NCBI GenBank assembly: GCA_032622095.1
Contig: CP136065.1
Location: forward strand, 212,080,151 to 212,144,150
Source: Siphonodentalium dalli
Lineage: Eukaryota > Mollusca > Scaphopoda > Gadilida > Siphonodentaliidae
Length of the DNA stretch: 64,000 nt
Direction of reading: 5' to 3'
In this document: positions 48,850 through 61,176 of the stretch, one piece after another
How positions within the stretch are numbered: the first letter of the stretch is position 1
How the letters are laid out: every line of letters begins with the position of its first letter
Translations under genes and position numbers: made by a program
Notes under the pieces: model-generated
Databases searched by the model: none
Told to the model about the DNA's origin: nothing
Seen by the model: the letters and a program-made list of their open reading frames with translations, nothing else

Positions 48850-49676
48850 GGCCACCCAAAACACCACCCCACCCCCAAATACACAATTCGTCATAACGCC
48901 TTGCAAGTCGTTATAACGAGTTATCAGAAGTAGTTACGACTTGTTTTTATTTCTACAAGGCGTTTTTAACGACTTCCAACAACTCGTTACAACGACTTGC
49001 AACTCGTTATAACGAGTTGTAAGTCGTTATTATACAATTATTGCATTCCTCCGAGGTTAACATAAGGAATTATCAACCCGAGGAAGTTGATATTCACCAA
49101 GGCCGAAGGCCGCGGTGAATATCAACTTCCGAGGGTTGATAATTCCTTATGTTAACCAAGGAGGAATGCAATAACTGTTTTATTATATGACGGGCGATTA
49201 TATCAAATCTACTGTTTTATTATATGACGGGCGATTATATCAAATCGCCATGTTTATATTTGACAGACGTGAATGTAGTTTCTCTAGACCCAGTTTTCTA
49301 GACTGGTTCCCGAGCCAAGTAAGCTTCACCCGTGTATTTCTGACGAGAAGCGAGTCAGTCGTATGCGTACCAGGCTACCTAGTTTCAAGATTCCCCATTC
49401 GTAATGTACGCAACGTCATTGGCTGTCACATTTAGCGCGTAGGGAAAACCCAGATCTATTTATAGTAAGAGTCAGCGGAATGTTATATTAACCTGCTGAG
49501 CGTTATATTAACCTGTGGCGCTATAAAAGGTATAAAAGGAGCAGTGGACATTGGGAATTATTCATAATTAGGCATGGCAATTTACTATGGGATTTGGAGT
49601 AGAAAGTAATGGTCATATAATAAAACGAGTTGTCGGTCGTTATAACGAGTTGTGTATTTGTATATTTAGGGGTGCG
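48850..49676. mobile_element. Foldback element rich in AACTCGTTATAACGAGTT palindromes
   Basis: The left end ACCCCCAAATACACAATTCG is mirrored by CGAGTTGTGTATTTG and TTTAGGGGT at the right. The left interior (48888-49040) has several CTCGTTATAACGAG palindromes and ACGACTTG words. A second palindrome at 49045-49175 centres on GGCCGAAGGCC. A 36-bp unit (TGTTTTATTATATGACGGGC) is repeated at 49176-49230. Confidence 0.65.
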
Positions 49677-50615
49677 GTTGTGCTTCGTGTGGTCCTAATG
49701 TGCTTTTGTATTGACCGATACCTCACCTGCACGCGGACCCATTGCCCGTATCGTTGCAGGGTTCCACAAACACAAGTGCAGTACAGTGTTTCGGATGGAT
49801 CTAAAGCGCTTTCGAACGCGAGCTGTCAAGAATGGAGATTCGAATTTACCCAGTGTTGATTGCAAGAAACAATTAAATTTGAAATTTGAACGAATATAGA
49901 ACATATACCTATGGAATCGAAGTGTGTCACGAAAAAGCAAGTGCGTTAGTGAATGCATGATAATGGGGTTGATGCATGCGAAGGGTTGAACTCGAGTATT
50001 CTCTTCACTCTCCAATTACGGAATATTTTTGACCCAGGAGTCCTTGGTGTACCCATTTAAAAAAAATGCCAGATAGGTACCGGTAATTGAAAAAAAAACA
50101 TGAAGTTGTCGAAATTCCATTCAGCTTAAATTCTGCCTTCAATATATCATCACACATTCCAATATAATGGGCACCTGACTCGGCCCCCAATTCTGTAAGA
50201 TGTCAACCGAGTAGAATGAGGTCAATTATGCAAGCTGTACAAAACGTACACTATTGCCATGTAGGTTGTGACAGACCGTTTATACCAATGCTATTGTATG
50301 GTGCCATGATTAAAATATGTTGGATATATATTGCTTGTTGTAACTTTTGCCCACAAGGTATTTTTCTCGACCAAACACAAGCGAGATAATATACATGCCC
50401 CGATGACGTATCTGCTCATCTCGCGATGGCTTGGACAGCTCAGCTCAGAAATATAGCTCAGTGCTAGATGCTGGCGTCTAACAGTCTGATGAATATTATA
50501 TAAATATTGCATGGTTAGGATGTGACTCTGCCAAAATAGTGCCCCAGAGGGGAGGAATAGTCCCAGGGTCGGAGACGAGAGGACTATTCCTCCACCGAGG
50601 CGTGCAATGTTTATT
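49677..50615. other. Intergenic stretch, nothing recognised
   Basis: Only unsupported short ORFs on both strands, plus a CAGAGGGGAGGAATAGTCCC...GGACTATTCCTCC inverted pair at about 50545-50592. Confidence 0.45.
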
Positions 50616-50884
50616 ATATTTTATCGAATGTTCTTCATGCTGTCCAAGATCCCATAATGTCAAACAATTCACAAACAGATCGTCAACTATTGAACAATTT
50701 AATACTTTTTCTACCGAAAAAAAAACTGAAGATTCATTTCGAAAATTTAGTGAAGTGCGAAGTTATGAAATTGACAGAACTATTGAAGCGATGTTGTGAT
50801 CAGCGGCGACAGGAACATGATAAATCCTCACATCATACATGGGGAAAACATCACAAATAATATAAATAATTTGCTTGCGATCAT
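50616..50884 (+). repeat. 269-bp direct repeat, left copy
   Basis: It is nearly identical to 51694-51962 at an offset of 1,078. It includes an open frame from 50657 (67 codons, LLNNLILFLPKKKLKIHFEN...), also largely kept in the other copy. The pair flanks inverted-repeat DNA and looks LTR-like, but it lacks TG...CA ends, and no primer-binding site was recognised. Confidence 0.85.
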
Positions 50885-51693
50885 GCATTGTTTCTTGGTT
50901 GACACGAGGAATTGTCAACTCTTGGAAGTCAATATTCACCTAGGCCTAAGTTTCTTTCCCAATTACTATGTTAAAACATAACGAAAAAATCGAGATATCT
51001 ATTGATGTTCACCTCATTAATCAAACACGAGGTTAATAACAGTTCTGAGTGACGTCAGATACTTCTGGGGTTAACATAACTTATTATCAGACCTGAAAAT
51101 AGATAGGATTTTCCCAGCGACGTTCAACGTCACGTCTTGTCCAATCAAAGCGCGTTTCATATAATAAAACAGTTATCGCATTGTTTCTTGGATGACACGA
51201 GGAATTGTCACCCCTTGGAAGTCAATATTAACATCGACCTACGGCCTTGGTGAATATTGACTTCCTCGGGTTGACAATTCCTCGTGTCAACCTCGAAACA
51301 ATGCGATAACTGTATATTGTTTCTTGGTTGACACGAGGAATTGTCAGCTCTTGGAAGTCAATATTCACCTCGGCCTATGGCCTTGGTGAATATTGACTTC
51401 CTCGGGTTGACAATTCCTCATGTCAACCTCGAAACAATGCGATAACTGTTTTATTATATGAAACGCGCTTTGATTGGACAAGACGCTGTGACGTTGAACG
51501 TCGCTGGGGAAATCCTATCTATTTTCAGGTCTGATAATAAGTTATGTTAACCCCTGAAGTATCTGACGTCACTCAGAACTGTTATTAACCTCGTGTTTGA
51601 TTAATGAGGGGAATTAACATAATTAGATATCTCGATTTTTCCGTTACGTTTAAACATAGGAATTGGTAAAGAAACTTGTGATCATATAATAAT
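50885..51693. mobile_element. Inverted-repeat block between the 269-bp direct repeats
   Basis: The outer arms about 50985-51180 and 51435-51645 are inverted copies (AATCGAGATATCT with AGATATCTCGATT; AAGCGCGTTTCATATAATAA with its complement). Two inner palindromes built on TTGACACGAGGAATTGTCA lie at 51180-51300 and 51316-51440. A related palindrome occurs at 49045-49175. Confidence 0.75.
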
Positions 51694-51962
51694 ATATTTT
51701 ATCGAATGTTCTTCATGCTGTCCAAGATCCCATAATATCAAACAATTCACAAACAGATCGTCAACTATTGAACAATTTAATACTTTTTCTACGGAAAAAA
51801 AACCTGAAGATTCGTTTCGAAAATTTTGTGGAGTGCGAACTTATGAAATTGACAGAACTATTGAAGCGATGTTGTGATCAGCGGCGACAGGAACATGATA
51901 AATCCTCACATCATACATGAGGAAAACATCAGAAATAATATAAATAATTTGCTTACGATCAT
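51694..51962 (+). repeat. 269-bp direct repeat, right copy
   Basis: The right partner of 50616-50884, with about ten substitutions or small indels by eye. Confidence 0.85.
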
Positions 51963-52087
51963 TTATTGTGCTATAATTGTTGATTACAAAGACATTTAAG
52001 ACAAAAAATTTTGAACTTTTCCAGCGAGGCGGAGATGACTTTCAAATTACATCCCCTGAATATAGTGTGCATGCAAATTCCATGCAG

Positions 52088-52331
52088 CGTCCTCTACTGC
52101 CACAAGGATGGTACTTTGCGGACCGATACATCTATTTTTACATATCGTCGGAACTATATTTAGTCACCTATTGTCTTATTTTGACCATCAAAAGTTTTCA
52201 ATAATGGTAATTCTTTCGGTGTTGATAAGAACAATATGAACTGAGCCAGACATATCCAATTTTAATCCTAAAACATGAGAACTAAGAACAGGTAAGAAAT
52301 CCTTACCAAATGTCCTTATGGCAGTGGTATC
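52088..52331. mobile_element. CACTGCCACAAGG element, copy 2 (inverted, enlarged)
   Basis: ACTGCCACAAGGATGGTACT at 52098 and AAATGTCCTTATGGCAGTGG at 52308 are the ends. The part to TTATTTTGACCA matches 38911-39017 inverted; about 100 bp (52195-52300) is extra. The right flank also matches 38865-38910. Confidence 0.7.
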
Positions 52332-53303
52332 TCAGCGGAGCGATGGGAGATAACTATGTTTGGAGTTTGGTGTGCATGCAAAAGCTAGATTTCTGGATTT
52401 CCCAAGCGACAATGGGTGTGCTAAAATAAGGAAGCGGACTAACCTGTCGGGGACGGAACTATTTGTAATAATGAATGTCAAGTAACCAATCATAAGCGTG
52501 GATTAAGGTTATTTATTTATTTATTGTTTTTTGTTTTATCCCTGTAGAGAATGCGATATATTCTGAATTCAGATTGCTTTGAAGCATATCTGTTCACTAG
52601 TATCACACGGTAATACACTGTGCATGACACGGCACAAGCATCGGTTGCATGGCTGGTGAAGATAAATGATACTTGATCTATAATACATTACATGTATTTC
52701 CGAAATACTTAAAGGTTATAGGCAACTAAATAATTTAAATTATGCCCTTTGGCATTTGTGTAGGGAAACTCGAGTAAGTATAAATAAAATACCGTCAGCT
52801 GAATGGTGTATAATATCTTCAGTTGTTTAATGTGAAAAAAACCCCAGAAATTCACAGGCTATGTTAATTCCTCGGCCATTTGTGTGGGATTGATCGTCAA
52901 GATTCTACGTTGGTCGCCAAATTAGGTAGGGGTTGGGGTTATTTTTATACACTGAAATTTTGTGCACGAAGGGGGGCAGTTGTGGAAATGGCAATATATT
53001 TTCAGGAATAAGTATGGTAAGGCACCAATTCTTTTTTGACAACTTATGCCCGACGCGGAGTTCTAAACGCCCACATATTTCAAGTTTGGCTCAGTAATAA
53101 TTAGTTGATTGTAACCTAAATTGTCATGCGAAAATACTGCGATTTTGCCGGTCTTATTCTGATGTAGGCATACATGTATACACATGACAACAATGCAAAA
53201 CTCTTTCCCCTAAACAACTTGAAATACTGCAATCAATTTCCCGAGTTCACAGTGTGAAAATAGACCCGATCTATCAATATTTATCCCACATGTTATTGAA
53301 ACG

Positions 53304-55013
53304 GTGTTCATTGAGCTTGAATTCGGAAAACATGAAATATATATCATAGGATGTATTTATAGACCTAACACGGCGCCAAAAGCTGACTTTGACAAGTTTG
53401 CCTCTAAATTCGACGAAATCTTAGATATAATTAAAAATCATAAGACTTATATAATCGGTGATTTCAATATCGATCTACTAAATTTCGATGCGCACAATAA
53501 AACAAACGACTTTTTAAACAATGTATTCACACGAGGATTCGTGCCCATGATAACAAAACCGACAAGAATGACCGATCACTCAGCGACCCTTATCGATCAT
53601 ATATACACAGATAATCTTCGAAACGAGCACTGCTCTGGTATAGTTACATGTGATTTGTCAGATCACTTTGGGGTATTTCTCACTGACACCGAAGGTCATA
53701 ACCGATTAAAAACCCCACATGAAATCATGCGCACTCCCCGACGAAACTTTTCCCAAGAAAATATTAATAAATTCAACGATACTCTTAAATCGTGTAATTT
53801 CCATTCGGTTTGTGATTGTAATAATGTAGATCAAGCATACGAAAACTTTTTGGATATCTATCTGACAGCATACAACGTAGCTTTTCCGCCCATTACCCGA
53901 AACATACCCAAAAAAATCATCAAACGCGAACCATGGATGACCACCGGATTAATAAGATCTTCACTTAAGAAACAAGAACTATATACCCGTAAACTAACCT
54001 CGCCTTCCTCCATCCATACGAATTCCTACCTCAAATATCGACAACTATATAACAAACTTATCCGGAAAAGTAGAAGCATGTATTACTGTGAAATATTAGA
54101 AAAGAATAAGCATAGTTTAAAAGAAACATGGAAGATCCTCAAAGGTGCAATAAAACGAGACAAAAATACGGACGGAAACCCGAATGTTCTACATGATAAC
54201 AACATACAGTTTACAAATCCTGACACTATCGCTGAAAAATTTAATGACTATTTTTCCAATATAGGTCAAAAAACCACAGAACTTATTGAAAATCACACAG
54301 ATGTAAACTTCCTCGATTACTTAACGAATAGACAAAGCAACGAGCTAAATATTACGCCCACCACAATCCAAGAGGTTATTTTAACTTGCTACTCAATGAA
54401 TGGAAAAACCAGCAGTGACTTCAATGGAATATCTACAAAACTGATGAAGGAAACCATATTTTCTGTAGCACCAGCATTAAAGCATATATTCAACTTGTCG
54501 TTCAAACAAGGTCATGTTCCCAACAAAATGAAAATAGCTAAAGTTGTACCAATACCGAAAAATAGTGACAAGGGGGATATAAACAATTATCGTCCAATAA
54601 GCATTCTTCCCGCATTTTCTAAACTACTCGAAAAACTCATGCAAAAACGTTTAGTTGATTTTCTTAATGAATCGGACATCTTATTTAAACATCAGTACGG
54701 ATTTCGCCCAAACCATTCAACTTTTCATCCCATCATTCATCTACTGGATCATGTTGTGAAAAATAACGACAAGCCCACGAAAGATTCCACCGTAGCCCTT
54801 TTTCTTGATCTGTCCAAAGCTTTTGACACAATAAACCACGAAATCTTACTTACAAAATTTGAACATTATGGAATTAGAGGCATGGCAAACAACTGGTTTC
54901 GAAGCTATCTCAATGAGAGACGACAATTCAATGGAAGCAATTCAATGGAAGCAAGTCAAATCTCATTAAAACATCATGTGGTGTTCCTCAGGGGTCCTTA
55001 CTCGGGCCCATAA
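53304..55013 (+). pseudogene. LINE ORF2 part 1: EEP endonuclease C-terminus and RT N-terminal two thirds
   Basis: The frame is open from 53223; 53304 is a GTG with no meaning as a start, because the element is truncated. Counting from 53304: GDFN at residues 52-55 and LSDHFGV at 118-124 are endonuclease motifs. NNYRPISILP at 427-436, QYGFRPNHST at 464-473 and FLDLSKAFDTINH at 500-512 (catalytic Asp 502) are RT blocks. At 54927-54954 a 14-bp unit, TTCAATGGAAGCAA, is present twice in tandem; this shifts the frame, and the following residues are nonsense to the stop. The VPQG block continues in the other frame. Confidence 0.9.
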
Positions 55014-55027
55014 TTTTTCTCCTCTAC

Positions 55028-55618
55028 GTGAACGATATGTCAAATTCAACTACTATGGATCTCTTATCATATGCCGACGATACAACCCTTATGGCCAGTG
55101 GACAAAATGAAGCATTAATCCAAAGTTATGTCAATAACGAATTAAGAAATCTATCTGACTGGTGTTGCTGCAACAAACTAGCCATCACTGCTAACAAAAG
55201 CAATTATATGCTCTTGCGTCCACAAAACAATGACAAAAAATGGAATACAATTAAAATATATCTCAATGGAGCCGAACTTCGACGGATAGGGAACATGCGG
55301 AACGAATCGTCTGCCAAATTTTTAGGTATCCATATAGATGAAAACCTGACCTTTAATAAACACATTTCTATTGTATGCTCAAAAATGGCACATGCAATTT
55401 ATTGCATTAATAAAGTTAAACATTTTCTCCCGAGCAAGGCTCTCAAAACATTATACTTCGCCCTAATTCAAAGCCACTTAGTTTATGGCATCCAAATATG
55501 GGGACATGTATCGGCAGTGAAGAAACTATATTTATTACAAAAACGAGCCATCAGAATTATATGTAACAAAAAATATAGAAGTCACACCGATCCTCTTTTC
55601 AAACAAGAAAACATTTAA
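55028..55618 (+). pseudogene. LINE ORF2 part 2: RT catalytic YADD and thumb
   Basis: This is the frame entered after the 14-bp duplication. Just before 55028 it reads CGVPQGSLLGPIIFLLYVND, and YADDTT follows at about 55070. The AKFLGIHIDENLTF and HLVYGIQIWG blocks are typical of the region after RT. It ends at TAA 55616-55618, after which the same frame continues with good LINE similarity, so this looks like an inactivating stop rather than a natural end. Confidence 0.9.
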
Positions 55619-55657
55619 AAAATAGATGATTTACATAAATTACATGCATCCATTTTC

Positions 55658-55960
55658 ATGCATGATTGGTACTACGATCGCTTACCGGTGTCTTTTTCTG
55701 GTATGTATGACAAGAGAGCAGAACCAAATAGACGACAACCTAATCCTATAGTACAAAAAAAATTCAGGACCATCTCTTTTTCTAAAGTTCTCCCATACCA
55801 TTCATTCCCCTTTATGTGGAATTCCCTAGAAAGTAAATATACCTCTAAACAATCAAGACATGTGTTCCGAAAACGTTTGAAAACGGATATCATTAATACC
55901 TATTCAGCGAGCGTGCGATGCAAAAACCGAAGATGCCCTGATTGCACAAACGATACATAA
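55658..55960 (+). pseudogene. LINE ORF2 part 3: C-terminal region
   Basis: In the same frame as part 2, the residues KIDDLHKLHASIFMHDWYYD, MWNSLESKYTSK and a final CKNRRCPDC are the usual end of this LINE type. The stop is at 55958-55960. The terminal Cys cluster is small and of unknown function. Confidence 0.85.
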
Positions 55961-56440
55961 TTTTTCTGATAACAAAATAAACAAAACAAACAAACAATAC
56001 AAAACAAAATTCACTCTAGTATGCATGTTAATTGAAAAAAAAGAGAAGAAAAAAAACAAAAACAATTCCCAAAACCTCACTCACATTATTCCTACTCGGT
56101 TCCACTCACACATGTATATTCATAGTAATCATTCATTATATCGACCAAGTAGGTACCCATACATACATATGAACCACTTTTCGTACCATCGCCCTAACAA
56201 CGCCTATATATAAAAAACCCAGTCTGCACACTATAAACGTAACCTGAAAACAATCAAGTTAATTCGGCCATCTTCATCATATAATCTGTCACTACATCCA
56301 GGGGTGATAGGAAGACAGTCAGCCATGACTATATCACCCCTAGCAATATACATGTATAGTCTAGTAATATTATATTTATTTGTAAATGTACTTTCCATGT
56401 ATGTGTATTGTAAATAAAATTATCCTATCCTATCCTGTGC

Positions 56441-57829
56441 ATTTGGAACAGTTGTACTTTCACAGAGATAAACAGTTAAATATTTCTCAAGGACATTCGC
56501 TTGTCAGTGACACGGCACACTACAGTATAATCGATTAGCTTTACTCTTATCATGTAGTCCATATTCGGGTCAATTCTGCGAGGCCTCTTAAAAGGATCGA
56601 CAGACATAACATTCGGGAACTTGTTGTTCGAACTTGTAAGTATACGTACATTGCTACCAAATATTCTATCTCGTTCACATACGTAAAGTTAAACGTGGTT
56701 TTTTTTTTACCAAGCCGGTATAAAAAATATGCATCAAATGTGTCCCAGGGTAACAAGAATGATGCATAAAGGTGTAGCATATTTTACAATTCGGTAAATT
56801 GCAAGGTTTAACCCGAGAAGCCTTCTATTTGTGTGATAAACCTAATCACACTTCGTGATTGTAACCTACGAAAACCTAGTAAAACAATTTCACAAATTAC
56901 TTCTCCACATAAATTACCGAAATAATTCAGATTGTTCTATACATGTCTTTTGGACGTGTTTCAACATAGCCAATGTGCACATCACAAGTGATCAACTTGT
57001 CATCTCACAAGTCCAACTGGTACTCCCATTTTGGCATTTTCACCTGACAAGAACATCTGGGGAAACAGACTGATTACAAAATTGTACCTTTTGTTTTCAA
57101 ACGGGCTTACACAAAACATAGAAGTGTAAACGTTCATGTACACTTATCGTATGTCCCATTTCTGTGCGAAATGGAAAATTGCTATGACATTGGTATACCT
57201 TTATAGAGTACGTAAAGCCCTATAGAGCAGGTGGCGGTGTCAAACATTTTTTTCTCAGCGCGAATGATGGGTGGGTGGACAAGAGGACCCAAAAGCTATT
57301 TTTTTTCCCGCAGCTCAAAACAAATTTTCCTCCACGTTTTCAACTACTTTTGGCCTTAGAACTTATATAGATAATGTAATTAAAACTTAAGAGATAATGT
57401 AATTTTAACATAAAAACTGCCGTCAGAGAGTCGGTATATATTGTTGGAAAATTACTAAATTCCCGGGTAACTGTCCCTCCGAACATAAAATCATGGACAC
57501 ATTGCATAAGCACTCACTGTCATGTCAAACTAAGCTGATTACATACACCAAACAGTAATAGTTGATAGGAAACATTAAGTAGTGAAGATTCTAGTATTCT
57601 TCTGAAAAAATTTGTACGGGGAAATGGGAAAAAAATTTGGGTCGAGGGGTGGGTGGGTCCCAAAAAAATGGCCAAAGGTAAAACAGTATCATGCGTGTCT
57701 GAACTATTTTTCAGACCCCCCCCCCCCGATATTTCATGTCGGTATTTCGTGATATTATGAACATATATTATACCCCCTTCCCTATAGGGAAGTGACGACC
57801 GGGGGGGGGGGGGGGGGGGTGAGGGGGTC
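56441..57829. other. Intergenic stretch
   Basis: No gene was recognised. It includes a GGGTGGGTGGGTCCC segment near 57640, poly-C near 57718 and poly-G near 57800. Confidence 0.45.
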
Positions 57830-57970
57830 TAACCCCACAACTTTGGTAAAAACTTTCAATAGTTGGAAATTTCATGCCTGAAACAACATAAGTTGGAAAT
57901 TTTACACCACATATAGGTTGAAATTGTTGATTTGCCAACAAGTAATTAGTGGAAAATGTGTTGTTTTTAG
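57830..57970. repeat. AGTTGGAAATTT dispersed repeat, copy 2
   Basis: It shares ordered blocks with 20745-20960: AATAGTTGGAAATTTCATGC, ACACCACATATAGGTTGAA, GTAATTAGTGG and TTTTAGACCATT. Confidence 0.7.
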
Positions 57971-58540
57971 ACCATTAGTAGCATATTTTTCTACTTTTTG
58001 TCAAAGTTTTGGAAATGGAATCTGTTGGAAAATACGTTTGTTCAATTAAATAAAACAATATTGTCCTCAATTTTCGAATATTACAAGCTACAATCTTCGG
58101 AGTGTACAATAAACATAGGACGACACATTTGTGTTAACATGTTAACGTTATTGCATTCGTTTGTGGTGCCGCTAGGTAAAACTGGAACCTCCGGTGTTTT
58201 TGTTACCATCGCGTCACAACAAACTCGTGAAATAACGTTAACCGGTTCACAAACCTGTGTCGTTCTATCTATTTATCGACCAGTGCTATCCATTCTTCCA
58301 TAATACATGTATTTATCGACCAATGCTAGCCATTCTTACATAATAAATATGCTTAATTTGGAAGATTAAAATAAGCCGCATACAAGGGCCGTTTAAAGAC
58401 GTCCCGTCAAAATTGGGCACCAAAGTTGACATTCAGCCGACCAGGCAAATACAACACAGTCTGTTGTAATCAACAGCATCCGTAAAACGAGAATCACGAC
58501 GGGAATTAGATAATACGCCGTCACCAACTCGCGGCCATAT

Positions 58541-58692
58541 TGGATCAACCAGGCCCGGTTCCGTGGTTTTAGTGCTACATGTCAAAGTTCTGGAGTAGCA
58601 TTTTCCATGAATATTCAATTGCTCCATGTATGGAAATGCTACCCCAGAACTTTGACCTGTAGCACTAAAATCACGGAACGGGCTGGATGAAT
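58541..58692. mobile_element. ~150-bp foldback
   Basis: CCGGTTCCGTGGTTTTAGTG at the left pairs with CACTAAAATCACGGAACGGG at the right. Inner parts GTCAAAGTTCTGG and CCAGAACTTTGAC pair as well; the loop is AATATTCAATTG-like. Confidence 0.8.
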
Positions 58693-58849
58693 CCAATACG
58701 GTCGCGACTCAGTGATCTCGCTTATGAGGGCTCTTTATTATTCGTCATTAATGGACAAGGAAAATCTACGCGCTCTATATCGGATGAAATCAGATAGCTG
58801 TACATATCGTGTCAAATCGCGGTTGGGGCATCAAAATATTCTATTTATG

Positions 58850-59220
58850 CAAACAGGTTCACAAGACTAATAGGTTCATATTGAACATAAATATTCACAT
58901 AGGTTTATCTTGAAGCTAAATATTCACATATGTTCACATTGAAACTAAATATTCACATAGGAGGTTCACATTAAAGCTAAATATTCACATAGGTTGATAT
59001 TGAAGTTAAATATTCATAGATTGATATTGAATATAAATATTCATAGGTTCATATTGAACATAAATATTCATAGGTTCATATTGAACATAAATATTCATAG
59101 GTTCATATTGAAGTTAATATTCATAGGTTCACATTGAAGCTAGATATCCACATAGATTCCTATTGAAGCTAAATATTTACATAGATTCATATTGAACCTA
59201 AATATATACATATGTTCAAT
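58850..59220. repeat. AGGTTCATATTGAACATAAA minisatellite
   Basis: Roughly a dozen units of 27-33 bp combine TTCATATTGAA and TAAATATTCATAG with small changes. A short related stretch lies at 19325-19400. Confidence 0.85.
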
Positions 59221-60730
59221 ATTATGAAATGAAGAATAAAATATGTCCCTTCATTCGATGCAGAATAACCCGCCCGGTGAACATATCCAAAATGCCCGTT
59301 GGGGAAACTTTTCTGTCCAAGATGGCGTCCAACATTGTGGTCTATATTACATCAGTTTTCGAAATGTCATTGTAAGATATGTTGTGGCATATTAAACCAG
59401 TTTGTGTGAAATTAGAGTACGGGCGAGAAAACAGTGACACGGACAGAAAATAAGATAATCGCTGCCATGAAACGCAATTTCAAGACATGCCACGACGAAA
59501 GCAACATATTGGATAACCACCTCGGAGTAAAAATACTTATTGGTATTATAAAAGTCGGTTGTTAAGTATTTGTAAAGGTACACAATTCATTAAACATATC
59601 AATCTGTCGGGCCAATATATAATACTTTTTTTGTATGCACCAGACAAAATAATGTCTCGTCACACAGTTCATGATAGTTTCATTCGGTATTGTGATTACT
59701 TATTGAATGTAACACAGTGCACACCCTTGCGGTATAAAAGCTATTTACATTTCCGAAATGTTCTACACTCTCCGTGATAATAAACCATACACATGTGTCC
59801 CAATAATTTTATACTGCAAAGAAACACTCATCTCTTCAATAGATTAGCGCCATATCTCACCAGCTCAAAGAGACGGTACATCTCGCAAGTTATGAAAGAC
59901 TTGTTTTCACGCTGCTACCAAACCGTTTTATTAGTAGGCAATTTTGTTCAAATTACTTCAGACGCCACTTTACAACTAGAATATGCTACCACGCAATGCA
60001 AAATATTAGTTTTCAGTATCGTTTTTTTTTTAGAAAATATTTTACCAATACCACCCAAGTACCTGTGCTATATATCAGGTGATCATCATTTAAAGCTGTT
60101 ATTTAAGTGTTTAACATGTTGAACATGTTGCTATTTATGGTTTTATAGGCAGCAACTATATGTAACATTAGGGAGAAGGGATAAACACGGTGACGGTTGC
60201 ATAAATCGTAGTACTTTTTCGCGTATATGTGGCTTTGGTGAATATAACCTTATATAATTTCCAGCTATAAACAGTCTCTGCCACAGATTATGAAACAATA
60301 TTGAAGATATTCTATGGTAATCTTTTGTGTTTTGATAAATTGCGTTAATAATATACCACCATGCATTCTTGTGATAAAAACGAAATATTCTTGTTTCATC
60401 ACTTGATCGGAGGCAACTATGGCTAATATTTTCTAACATGGGCTATAGGATTTTACCAAGTATACTATAAGAATATCTCTCATATTGTTCTGCAGCAGTG
60501 CATTTTGAAAGGTTTGATGTTGCACATCTCAAAATAATTGATGATCTGTCACATTCGTGAGACTGCTCTCATATATTTCTGCTTCCAGAAAAAGGTCACA
60601 GAATCAATGCATCCCTATTAAATCTCATTTAACTGTTTAATTACACATATAATCACATGGTTCAAGATAACAAGCACATATAAAACTGCGTTATTTTTCC
60701 GTTTCTGGACGCCCAACAGTGCAGATTCAA
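59221..60730. other. Intergenic stretch, nothing recognised
   Basis: Several ORFs of 60-110 codons exist on both strands, but none has a family resemblance or splice support. Confidence 0.45.
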
Positions 60731-61176
60731 CCGTTGCACGAGACCCTGCATTTGATTGCTCTCTCGTGAGATTCCCGTTGCACGAGACCCTGCATTTGAT
60801 TGCTCTCTCGTGAGATTCATCAGAGAGAATTCGTACATCTCATTTGATTGCTCTCTCGTGAGATTCATCAGAGAGAATTCGTACATCTCATTTGATTGCT
60901 CTCTCGTGAGATTCATCAGAGAGAATTCGTACATCTCATTTGATTGCTCTCTCGTGAGATTCATCAGAGAGAATTCGTACATCTCATTTGATTGCTCTCT
61001 CGTGAGATTCATCAGAGAGAATTCGTACATCTCATTTGATTGCTCTCTCGTGAGATTCATCAGAGAGAATTCGTACATCTCATTTGATTGCTCTCTCGTG
61101 AGATTCATCAGAGAGAATTCGTACATCTCATTTGATTGCTCCCTCGTGAGATTCATCAGAGAGAATTCGTACATCT
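60731..61176. repeat. 48-bp minisatellite, eight copies, open on both strands
   Basis: Two 44-bp starter units (CCGTTGCACGAGACCCTGCA) are followed by eight 48-bp units from 60793. These contain TCTCTCGTGAGATTCATCAG and AGAGAATTCGTACATCT and are almost identical. As 48 is divisible by three, ORFs of about 170 codons run on both strands (MYEFSLMNLTREQSNE repeated on minus). There is no signal peptide or splice context, so this is probably non-coding. Confidence 0.93.

Larger units (their letters stand above)
53230..56440 (+). mobile_element. 5'-truncated CR1/Jockey-type LINE retrotransposon
   Basis: It contains the C-terminal part of the EEP endonuclease, a whole RT domain, a LINE C-terminal region ending CKNRRCPDCTND, then a 480-bp 3' UTR that finishes AAATAAAATTATCC with a TCCTATCCTATCCT tail. 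The 5' part (ORF1 and the N-terminal endonuclease) is absent; similarity to LINE protein fades near 53250. It copies RNA into DNA at nicked targets when intact. This copy is broken by a 14-bp duplication and a stop (see the three frame entries). No target duplication was identified. Confidence 0.9.

Noticed and set aside
49587-50015. Overlapping ORFs on both strands near 49.6-50.0 kb
   Set aside because: They overlap in opposite frames and show no domain or splice support.
50657-50860. 67-codon ORF as a gene
   Set aside because: It lies within a 269-bp direct repeat and has no recognisable family; it is kept only as a note on the repeat.
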